Shown: piece after piece, positions 1-9,608 of the stretch
Position numbering within the stretch: the stretch's first letter is position 1
Layout of the letters: each line of letters opens with the position of its first letter
Origin: Pleurotus djamor
Lineage: Eukaryota; Basidiomycota; Agaricomycetes; Agaricales; Pleurotaceae
Length of the DNA stretch: 64,000 nucleotides
Assembly (NCBI GenBank): GCA_029747585.1
Contig: JAPEVF010000122.1
Coordinates: 38,608 to 102,607 of the forward strand
Direction of reading: 5' to 3'
Made by a program: the position numbers and the translations under genes
The notes under the pieces: generated by a model
Told to the model about the DNA's origin: nothing
The model's database searches: none
The model's input: only the letters and a program-made list of their open reading frames with translations

Positions 1-1181
1 AGGCGAGTGGCTTCAAACACTCCCAGACTCAAATGGAGACGACTTCGATATCCTGCACCCAAGCCTCGGTCTCCACGGTGCGTATGGCACGCCAATTGTT
101 GTTCTCGAAGAATACGAAGAAATGTGGGAGGCCTTGGGATTCATGTCCAAACGGCAACAAATGCCTCCATCGCGTCTATACTTCGTGGGCCATGCCGGTA
201 TCGGTAGGCTCTCCTTTCCATGGTATCCTGACAATTCTTTGACTTGATGTTTCAAGGCAAGACTTTGTTCCTCCAATATGCCATGGCTCGCGCCTGCTCT
301 GAGCGACTTCCCTTCATTGTGGCATCAACGTTGGGGCTCGAGATTGTCTATTTTGACGGTAGTAAGTCCAATTCCATGTCGCTCAGTTCTCCTCCTTACT
401 CCTATCCACAGAGAACTATCCTAGAGTTATCGAGCACAACAAGCTGGGGCGAAGGAACTTTGACCAAGAGCCTTTCATCCTAATGGATTCACACCATGCT
501 TTCCAAACTCCTCCCCCCGCATTTTCGACGGTTCAATTATGCCTTGCGACTTTCGCTTGCCCTGACTCACAGCGCTGGGATTGGTCTCGCAAATTTGGCT
601 TCAACCGTTTCTTCCATGTAAAGCTTCCAACATCGAAGGACCTCGACCGTATCGTGTATGTACCATTTTACCCCTTGGCCTAAGCTCTAACCATCCCGAC
701 ACAATGTAGCTGTGCCGCGAAGGACGCACCCAAATCTAATAAACCCCATCTCGACTTGCTGCACTATATCGGACCATCCATACAGGAATTAATCGCCATC
801 CGATCGATTGAACGTGCTCAACGTAAATACCCTCAGGCCGCTCTCGAAGTCGCCAGGAATCCGAGCATCCTACAAAGTGACGGTGCTATATCGCCCTTGG
901 CCACTGACCGACAATGCGCCGAATTCCAAAGCATCTTCTTCATGGTGCCACCATCGGAGTTGCTACCCTCAGATGACGACGTAAACGAACCGCTGCGTCT
1001 TCAGCCTTTCTTTCATGCCCGTTACATTGTTCCAACTCTTTGGCAATACCAGCTCCTTCGAGATGCAGTGCGGGCCGCACAAGCGGAGTGGACACCCGGA
1101 TTTTCGACAAAGTCATTACCATTTGCGAGCGTCCTTGTTGACCAAGTCGTCGATGAGAACCCCACGTTCTCATTCCCATGA
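1..1181 (+). CDS. Crinkler/RHS-like P-loop NTPase, 3' part (locus L1)
   Basis: The gene is cut by the window edge. Phase-consistent exons are <2-203, 257-361, 412-655 and 710-1181 (TGA), giving 340 visible residues. Seen: a conserved segment TPIVVLEEYEEMWEAL, then Walker A GHAGIGKT interrupted by a phase-1 intron exactly between the last Gly and Lys. After it come FLQYAMARAC, DGSKNYPRV, RWDW, FFHVKLP and YIGPSIQEL. The same blocks and intron positions recur in L2 and L4. Family knowledge: this resembles the NTPase module of Crinkler/RHS effector-type proteins of oomycetes and basidiomycetes; the function in free-living fungi is unknown. Compared with L4 the protein stops early, just after the block aligning with L4 residues HPAYGIVFEKEVL, so the nuclease-like tail is missing. 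The header is outside the window. Family is fairly secure, activity unknown. Confidence 0.75.
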
Positions 1182-1295
1182 AAATTGCTTCGCACGGCGT
1201 AGTCTCAGAGAGTCAACCTATGTACCTACCAAAGATCATTGCATAATTGTATCATTCTAGAGAATGTAATTGATAAATAAAATAATTTTTTAAAG

Positions 1296-1377
1296 CGACG
1301 CCAGCAGGATTTGAACCTGCGCCCTCAAAGAGGAACAGATTTCTAATCTGTCGCCGTAACCACTTGGCTATAGCGCC
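1296..1377 (-). tRNA. tRNA-Ser (anticodon AGA)
   Basis: An 82-nt cloverleaf on the minus strand. The 7-bp acceptor stem pairs GGCGCTA with TGGCGTC, with discriminator G. A-box TAGCCAAGTGG and B-box GGTTCGAATCC are intact. The anticodon loop TTAGAAA gives anticodon AGA, and the long variable arm is diagnostic of a class II serine tRNA. No intron. A TTTT stretch (1279-1282 on the complementary strand) lies about 14 nt downstream and may be the Pol III terminator. An identical copy lies at 18582-18663. Confidence 0.95.
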
Positions 1378-3135
1378 CTGACCAGAACTCCCGCCTTGGG
1401 CACTATGGCTACCCGTTGCTCAATTCGTATTTTGAGCGATAAGGGTCAAAGTCATCGCAAAGTCGAGAGAGTGTAGCCAGGCATATTCTTGGAAGGTACA
1501 CTCAGGTACGCAACAGGCACCAATAGTGTCAACGTTGAGCTCGGATCGCTTGGTCGTGGGCTGGTGAGCTGCGAACGCCATCGTAAAATCACATCTTCTG
1601 GGAAGAGTGTTTGAGCGGCGGTGCCCGCAGACGATAGAGCGCGGAAATCGCCTCCAAAGGGTCTAGGCATGAAGTGAGCTTCAGCGCCATTCCAAGGCAC
1701 ACTTGAAGTCTGTTTGAACGGCGATCATTGCGAGCCAAAGGTCCTTCCTTGATCGACTATCACGGGTGAGACGGTGGGGGTACTGCTTGGACCATGTTGC
1801 GAAGCCGAACGACGGCGTAATCACGAGTTTGAACATTAACAGAAACGTTCGGACGTGTGACGCAAAGAGTCGAAGGGTCAACCTCGCACCAGTCATCCTA
1901 GTCTCAGAAGTCTGTGTCCAAGGAGCCTAACGGATATAAAAAATCAAGTTGAGCGCCCTCGATGACCTGAGGCACCAATAGAAACGTACCGACCAGTATC
2001 GGAGCGTTCGGCTGATCGCGCTCGCAAAACGGGGTGCCCTATTGCGCCTAGCGTCCAGGGAGAGCAGCGACCGTAAGTCTTGTTGCGAAAACTCTTCTCA
2101 CCTTCAGATGGGTCGACATATCGCAATGGTGATAGAGTACACATGTCCTGCAAGACAAGCGGTGATACAAGGTCAGTAATGATAGCATCACAAAACGTGT
2201 GCGCTAACCGTGAAGCCTGATAGATTTGACACCGCACGTAGTCGAAGACCGAAGCAGATTTTCCACCCCAAATTTGTCTGTGATCAATGTTTAACCGGGC
2301 GAAAGATCAACACACGAGTACGTCCCACCGGTTTACGGACACAGGAACACAAAGGCTGTTTCAATGTTTTACCCAGCGCCCTCTTGCGAATGGGCAAGAC
2401 GTGGGTACTACTCATGCAGTAATTGAGAGATAGACAGGGTTGATTAAATGTCCGTGTCCTAGCACCGTCCACTCACGTCCCGCCTAAGGATTCGTACGTG
2501 ACGTGAATTTAAGCACATGCAGCGTACGTGCATCACAGATGCATCAGCATCAGACGAGTGCTACATATCAACCGTCGGCTCGGACGATTCACGAACATTC
2601 GAAGCAAGTTGATATTAAGAACCACTGGTAACAATAATCTCATGAACGAGCTGGCCCTTATGCGAGAAAACAAAGACGCACCCAGAAATTTTCGAGAAGC
2701 CTTCCACGCGTTCGAAGTCGAGCCTTAAGGACAGATGCTCGTGTGTGTTCTGCGTGTGGATCGTGGACGTTGGACGGGCGTAGAAAGGTTCAGCCGAAGA
2801 CGCCAAGGTCGAGGCCTCGGTTCAGGTTCGGACGGGAAGTGGTGTACGGGGTCCAATAGGTAGCCACCTCCTGCAGCTCCTAATTCCCGACTTGACTTCG
2901 AGTTTCTTGTTTAGACTCAAGTTTTCATATTTCTAGACAGATTCATTACCACTTCCAATTGTGACAGTCTTATCAAGTCCAGGACTTCCTCAGAGATCTT
3001 GTACCATAGAGCTAGAAGACACGAACTTTGAAGGTCTGTTCACCATCAGTGAAGCACAACTTCATTCCTAATTCACGACGAACAACAAGCGTGTAGCTAC
3101 CACAGAAGCTACATTAGTAAGATTCGCTCGCTCAC
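1378..3135. other. gene-poor stretch, no supported gene
   Basis: About 1.75 kb. Only short overlapping ORFs on both strands (longest below 100 codons). The minus-strand ORFs around 1452-1896 could be remnants of a coding region because they abut in different frames, but I recognise no domain and no splice model joined them convincingly. Confidence 0.5.
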
Positions 3136-4083
3136 TCATTGATACTTGCTGTACTCATTGTCTCCATACGCTCTATCAAAGTCATCATCATCAAACCTCT
3201 CTCCGCCCTCTTCATCTTCTCGATGATACCCATCATCGTAGCTCCCACGCTTGTATCCTCTCCAAGGTCTTACAAAGCTTGGTCTATGCCCGAAAGAATA
3301 AGGGTTAAAGCTACCGCCACGGTATGGGTGGAATGGTGGCGGTCTGAGGCCTTGGTGCCGGAGTCTTCCATCATCGTCCCCAATTTGCAAGGAACTTGCG
3401 TCGTGAGCGTCTTCATCGTTGTTGGTGGAAGGGACTTGGCTGGAAGGCGTAGCTGCTGGTAGAGCTTTGGTGCCCGTGGCGGAAAAGGATACGGAAGAAG
3501 CTGGCGAAGATGAGCCTCGTGAAGGCCCGTGGCTTGACTGGGGGTTCCTCGACCGAGTTGGGGATGGGTCTGAAAGCGCAGAACTTGTGCTTTGGGTAAT
3601 ACTCGTACTCGTGAAATGAGTAGATGTTGGGCTAGGTCGACTTTGAGTACGAATTACCCGATTACTTGTCGTTCTGGATGCGCCTTCAGTGCTAGGGGTG
3701 GTTGTCGCCGAAGCAAAAGCACTTGAACTGGATGGAACGGCGGTTATTTTTCTATCATCGTTCTCGTGGCCACGATGATTGTCGCCGCCTTCGTGTATAT
3801 TATTGAAGGGCCTCTGGTGCTGAAGCGGGCGCCGATAGCGAAATCGTAAATCTGGTGCTGGTCGTCTATTATACCAGGGTGTACCGCGATATGGAGGCCA
3901 CTGTCTCTCGGTGATGTTCTCTGTTTGCTCCGAGTCTGCTGGCCTGCCAAACAGCGCTGAAGTCAGCATCGCAGCGTTTATAAGCATACGAGGTAAGGTT
4001 TACTTGAGTACGGGTGAAGCATTAGCGTGCTGCAAGAGCAGACCAAAGGCAATAAGCAAGAAAAGCTTGTATGAATTGAGCAT
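3136..4083 (-). CDS. secreted Ser/Thr-rich low-complexity protein
   Basis: Two exons, 4083-4004 and 3943-3136, joined across a 60-nt intron (3944-4003), give 295 residues. The short first exon encodes a classical signal peptide: start MLNSYK, hydrophobic core LFLLIAFGLLLQ, then HANAS, so cleavage is expected near residue 22. The mature protein has an Arg/Pro/Tyr-rich first third, a Ser/Thr-rich middle suited to O-glycosylation, and a Tyr/Asp/Gly-rich acidic tail (DDDDFDRAYGDNEY). No catalytic domain was seen. The ATG was chosen because it opens the only frame giving a signal peptide and has a TATA element 77 nt upstream. Probably a cell-wall or extracellular protein. Secretion is well supported; the role is unknown. 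Confidence 0.75.
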
Positions 4084-4159
4084 TTTGGAGCGACCGGCGC
4101 TGGATATGCTGTGAGGAGAGTTGGAGCACTGCTAAAGAGCTTGGCCAAGGAGACGCTTT

Positions 4160-4167
4160 CTTTTATA
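4160..4167 (-). promoter_or_regulatory. TATA box of the secreted-protein gene
   Basis: TATAAAAG on the minus strand, 77 nt upstream of the ATG at 4083. Confidence 0.6.
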
Positions 4168-4809
4168 CCCACCCCAAATGGACAGTCTGGCCTTACCGAA
4201 GAAGATTACATGCCCTCGTCCTCATCGAAACCGAACTTAATTGACTAATTCGCTTGCTTGTGGACACATGGTTCTTGCCCAGAAGTACTCAAAGCCCGAG
4301 GGAAATAGTCACAGACGCAAACTTACATCTACATGTACACTCCCCTCTCTGGTCCTTGGAGATGAGACCGTTGATGATGGTAGGCGAGCACGCCCGCCCA
4401 CACACCCCTAACCCCCTGAAAGGACCCCGGAAACGGAGGAAGATTCGATCGGCCAGGCACCAAGGTTGACCATCTTGCGGACCTTGGCGCCCAAATTAGG
4501 CACTTGTTTTCACGCGTTGCTCATCATTCACACTTTTGCGGCGGCTTGAGGTCGCTTTGTTTCCTCTTTCTTCCTCTCCACCACCTCCTCGTTCCCTTCC
4601 GCCGTCGACGACAAGCTTGTGAGTTTGTTTAGGCCCTTTCCGAGAGAAATGTGCGCTAATCAATGGTCCTCTCGGATATATATTCGGTTTCGTCGTCTCA
4701 TCAACATCATGTTTCTTCATCATCATCGTTTGACAAGAAAATATAGGTCTACTCGGGGCACACAGGATTGAAACAGGAAGAGGGCAGACGGAAAGTCCTC
4801 GGTATCTCT
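4168..4809. other. divergent intergenic region
   Basis: Lies between the minus-strand secreted-protein gene and the plus-strand DUF7729 gene. Pyrimidine-rich from about 4550, typical of a fungal promoter and 5' leader. A minus-strand ORF of 147 codons (4496-4939) overlaps the leader and has compositionally biased sequence; I do not believe it is a gene. Confidence 0.5.
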
Positions 4810-4815
4810 TATAAA
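4810..4815 (+). promoter_or_regulatory. TATA box of the DUF7729 gene
   Basis: TATAAA 117 nt upstream of the ATG at 4932, followed by a CA-rich leader. Confidence 0.5.
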
Positions 4816-4931
4816 CCCACGCGCACACGCACACACACTCCTTTTCCAAGCACGGTCGTTTTACAGCCTTCTCAGGCGCATATATCCACTTTTTTCTGCT
4901 TTGCCAGCTGGCATTGCCCCAGAAGTCGACA

Positions 4932-6462
4932 ATGTTCACTCCCCCACCTTCGCCGAGGCCCGCAGCGAGGAGCTACGCCCAGACGACTCCAGCGACGTCG
5001 AAGGACCAGCGCACAACGATTCCGGCGGCGCAGAAGGGTTATCGGCAGCTGAGGCCTTCGACGCCTTCGCCGTTAGCTTCACCGCTGCCATCTCCTCGGA
5101 ATTTGTCAGCTAGCTTTAATGCCGACGGTACGCTGTGGAGCGACGATCAGAGAGCGGCAATGTCAACGCCTTCGTCATCGAAAACGTCACCGATCCCGCC
5201 CCTCCCATTTCCGACTTCTTCCCCGACGCCCGACCCACAAACGCAATTGAAGCGCCGCGTCGGGCGTCGAATCAAGTGGGCCGCCATCCTTCTCCCACTC
5301 ACCCTCTTCCTTGTCACGGCGTTATCTCATCGGTCACGGGCCCTCCCATGGCCGACGCCGTTTTCAAGTCTGTTTCGGTCACAGCCACATTTGACATACA
5401 CCTACGTCAAGCCTTCGTGTCGAATTCAAGTTCCTCCGTCTGATGAGGAAACACATCATCACAAACGCCAAGAAACTCCCTCGCCCACTGCGCCTGTCGC
5501 ATTTCCTTCTGCACCAGCATCGCCCTCATCACCAACACCCGCCTCGGCGTCGTCGCAGACGTCCGCGACACTTGCTGCCACAGCCCAACCCATACCAACG
5601 GTCCCCTCGTCCCAACCGAATAACCCACCGGTTCCGACACCTTTCCCCCAGCCTTTCGACTCGGAAATCAGCACAAATTTCTCATCAACATCATGCTATG
5701 CCTTCTTCCAACGCATGCTCAACATGGTCGAATTCAGAAGCTGTCGAAGCTTCGGATTGTTGATGCAAAGTTCGGATCAGTTTCTGAAGGCTCAGAATAA
5801 CCTGACACTGATGAATACGCTGTTGTGGGGGACGTGTAATACGAATACGGCGGATACGCAGTGTCGTGCGAATATGCAGATGTTTGCGACGCAGCTGCAG
5901 ACGGAGTGTTCACAGGATCTGAAGGATGGGAATGCGAGGGCTGTCAGTACGTTGACAAGTGAGTGCCTACCTGTCTGGAATACTATCCGTAAATTTTTAA
6001 CCGTTGCTTCATTTTCTAGTGATCAACGCCTACTCTCTCATGCGATCCTCGGGCTGCCTCATCGACCCATCGTCCAACACCTACTGCTACCTCAACGCCA
6101 TCCACAACACCAACCCCTCCGATCTGTATTTCTACCAGCTGCCAGTGGGGACTAGCCTCCCTCGTTCGTCGACCCCCACGTGTTCCGTGTGTGTGAGGAG
6201 TTTGATGGCGGGGTACACGGATGCGCTGGAGAAGGATGCAAGGGACCTAGGAGGGGGCAATGGGACGACGTCAAAGGTGTTGACGGGGCTGAGAAAGACG
6301 TATGATGCGGCGGCACAGAGGGCGGTGAATGAGTGTGGGTCGGGATACGCGACGTTGAATGTGGTGAGCAGTGGTGCCGTGGCAAATGTTGACCTCGCTA
6401 CGTCGCGCATGGCGTTGGCGGTCATGATGGTCCTTGGGTTGGTGATCTCATTCGGGCTCTAA
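4932..6462 (+). CDS. DUF7729 surface protein with N-terminal membrane anchor
   Basis: Exons 4932-5958 and 6020-6462 (61-nt intron, phase 1) give 489 residues. Order: a Pro/Ser-rich N-terminus (about 1-115) likely cytosolic, basic KRRVGRRIKW followed by one membrane span (AAILLPLTLFLVTALS), a Pro/Ser/Ala-rich stalk, then a Cys-rich domain from CYAFFQRML through C-C-C spaced blocks to CSVCVRSLMAGY. This Cys pattern matches the fungal DUF7729 family as I know it. The last 20 residues are hydrophobic, as in a GPI-attachment signal. Many family members have a simple signal peptide instead of this long N-terminal extension. The first in-frame ATG is at 4932; the open frame upstream starts only with TTG. 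Family assignment good, function unknown. Confidence 0.8.
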
Positions 6463-7640
6463 GCTAACTTATCTACACCAATATCTTGACGATCGCTATG
6501 ATTTATCTTTCCTGTAGTTTTTTTTTCGGATTGCTTGGTGTTACATTTCCTTCCTCGAAGGGACTTTTTTGTTTCTTGCTTGTTTCGTAGTTCTAATCTT
6601 ATTCGTTTCGTAGGGCTATTTTGGTTGCTTCATCATTCGTAGTTACTAGTAATGTACATATCAGATACAGCTTGGTTGTAGTCATTGTGGGTGAGTGGAC
6701 GTCTACGGTCGTTCCTGATAAATATGGTTCAACTGGATAGCCTAACCTATCATACAAGATTCGCTCTTTCCTTCCCGTAGAAAGGCAACATCGCAATGAA
6801 ACTCAAATAACAATAAAGATGCTACTGTTTGGAATTTTCGCGTTGATTCACAATTGAAAACATCTGTAAGTGATCAGTCAACGTACTCACAGAATATAGG
6901 ATATTCCGGCCAGTCCATCACAGCCTACAGGCCTATCTCTTTGGCGCACAAAATTTTTGTCGACGGCAATCACTAGTACAATGGCTGAACAGACATACTA
7001 CGGCCATTGTTGGAGCTGGGGCAGGCGTTGGGACCTTTCGACAAAGCCAATGTATGCTTCCTAGAGTATATGGAAACTTCCCCATGCCTTCCAGGTCCTG
7101 AACAACGGAAGCAGGCCCACTCCTGGGCCCCTGTTGCATCAGGAGCAAATCAGGAGATCCCTAACTCCTGGCCGTAGGCGGCCTCAGCCAACTCGAAAGC
7201 CGGGAACCGTCCACGCGCATGGTAAATGCCTATGAAAGGATCCCATGGCGGTCATGATCAAATTTTGCGGCTAGCTGATCCCTAGACTAAGTCACAGTCA
7301 AGCGTGGAGTTCACACGACCATCCGCATCATCATCAGAAACTTCACCGAAGCGTTCATTTGCTCAATGCTAGCAATGGATTTGCGAGGCTACCAGATCCA
7401 TTCATCAGAAACACGCAGCGTCCACGGCCCCCATGATGTCTTTGCAACTGTAAAACGCGCCCCTTGGTCATGTCTGCTCACGGTAGCGTCCGTCTTTGAG
7501 TAGAAATCACTGATCTCTGCGCGACTATGGCCTTCCTTTTGTTATCTTTCCGTGATGGCATCTTTGACAAACTCTGAGCCAGGGGTGTGGGGCCAAACCT
7601 AGCCAAGCGAAATTGTTCTGTATCCTATTACCAAGAGAAA
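6463..7640. other. intergenic, no supported gene
   Basis: Convergent 3' flanks of the DUF7729 gene and L2. Only short random ORFs. I saw no repeat or RNA gene. Confidence 0.5.
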
Positions 7641-9392
7641 TTATAGCAGTAGATCTGTTGCGTCCACAGAGGGAATGGCTTGCAACATCCTGTCACCCAT
7701 GCGTGTGTTTCTCATTGCCGCGGATATCGCTCTCTGGAGAACACGCCATTGCCAAAGCGTAAAAACCTTATACCGCGGCATAAAATTCCTCTGAACGCGT
7801 GTTGGGATCGGTTCATCTGCAAAATACGGATGGAGGACCTCAGGTGGTTCCATGAAGAAAAAGGCGTGAAACGCTGCGCGGTATTCGTTGTCTGCGATGG
7901 GGTGACCATTCATAGCGTGTTCCAGTTCGTTAAATTTGAGTGCTAGAGTCTCTGCGGCTCTGGTGAAGTGCAGTTCGATGCTACCTGGTGGTTCGGTAGT
8001 GAGTAGGCGACGAATGTTGGGGCCGATGTATGGGAGGAGCTTGAACTTGGATTGTGTTTACTATGTGCGGGGGCGACGTAGCTGTATAGATCTGAGTATT
8101 AGCAAGGGAATTGGGACCGTTGGGAGAAGGATAGAGATGCGTACGCGATACGCTTGAGATCCTTGATAGAGGGAACCTTGACGTGGAAGAAAGCCTGATA
8201 CGTTTCCTTCTTTGCCCAATCCCAGCGCGAAGACTCCGGGGAGGTCGTAACAGCAATACAACGGTCCACATATAGGAGGTGGAGAGGAGCTTGGGCAGCG
8301 ATGAGCGAGTGGACGAGCGCAAAGCACTGGGGATCAATATCCTCTGATAATTGGGGTACGAAAGTGATCACTCGGGGACGAGTCCCTGTTGGTTGAAGGA
8401 AACGTCGGTGAGTACATTAAATAAGACTAGACAAGGTACGAGGAAACTTACTACCGTCAAAGTAGAACGACGGCGCTTTGTCGTAGGAAGAGGATAATAT
8501 AAACGGACGCTTCTCATGGCAAGCACGAGCCATGGCATAACGAATGAACATTGATTTTCCTGCCAGAAAGGTAGCAATCGTCAATTCCAGAAATAACTCA
8601 TGTAAAATTCGATCAAACACACCTGTACCGGGCTGGCCTACAAAAAAGAGACGCGGCGAAGGTTTCATGGCATTCATACCCATCAAAGCAGTCCACATCT
8701 CTTCGTATTCGTCCATGATGACGATAGGGGTGCCATGTTCGTCGGCGAGACCAAGACCTCGGTGAAGAATGGGAAACCCTCCTATATCGGCGTCATGCGG
8801 GACAATCTCCTCGAACAGCTCACCATTAGTTGCGTGTTCCCAAACAGTGATGAGATCAGATTGGCCCTCCAGCCAAGTAGCAGTGAGCGCAGCCGTGGAT
8901 GAGGATGAGTAGTTCAGTGCAGTGGATGACGTATTGTTGGAAAAGGCTGTCACAGTGGGTAAGGGCGAGAAGACGCAGATAAAAAAAGTCACGAACTGCA
9001 GAGGACAAGGACATATACCTTCTGCGGATCCCAGTCTTTACTGAGATCACTTAGGGATTCAGTGAGCAGCCATGAGGAACTCCTCCTAGCAACGGAGTCC
9101 CAGTCTCGATTCGATAATTCTTCCGAAGAGGCTTGTTGAGAGGGTGCGTCCTTTTCTCCGAGCTAGCATGAGGCATGAGTAAAATACAATGAAACATCGG
9201 CTAGATGCTTGGTTGACTCACTATGAGCACAACCGACTGGGAGATGGGCCCAGGGGCACCGAGCAGGATCTCGTTTTTGAGTCGCGCTTGGAAGGATTTG
9301 AGCGAATAATCAGTAACCTCAATTTGTTGAGTGGGATACACCTGTTTGCGCTGCGAGTCGAAAACGAGAAATGTCACTGCGTTCACAGTCCT
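7641..9392 (-). pseudogene. Crinkler-like header plus P-loop NTPase, decaying (locus L2)
   Basis: Recognisable exons on the minus strand: header about 9392-9222, 9162-9019, 8995-8623, 8559-8452, 8385-8145, and a last exon ending at 7641. The header (FLVFDSQRKQVY...LLGAPGPI) resembles the ubiquitin-like N-terminal header of Crinklers and is nearly the same as in L3. The NTPase has TPIVIMDEYEEMW, Walker A GQPGTG|KS split by an intron, FYFDGS and RWDWAKK...FFHVKVP. Signs of decay: the codon aligned with L3's start ATG is AGG, with an in-frame TAA nine codons before the GTG at 9386; the block KFKLLPYIGPNIRRL is out of frame with the upstream exon at any obvious splice site; the protein stops before the nuclease-like tail. 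A 23-nt intron (8996-9018) is also required. It could still be expressed through an unseen upstream exon. Confidence 0.65.
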
Positions 9393-9608
9393 TCCTGTCC
9401 CTGCTCCTATTTATTTCGCTGTGCATCGTCCTCGCAGCCGGAGTTGCCATTATATGATCTGTTACATAATAAAGTGGCATGAAGCTTGACAACGTTGAAG
9501 TTCTCAACCTTGCAACTTTACAAGCAAGGTACTAATTACAACTATTGAGACTGAGGCCTAGGGACGGGGAAGAAAAGTGGATGGCGATATCAGACCCAGT
9601 GAACACAG

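Noticed and set aside
4496..4939. Minus-strand ORF with Cys and Arg/Gly runs
   Set aside because: Overlaps the leader of the DUF7729 gene and mirrors its pyrimidine-rich composition.
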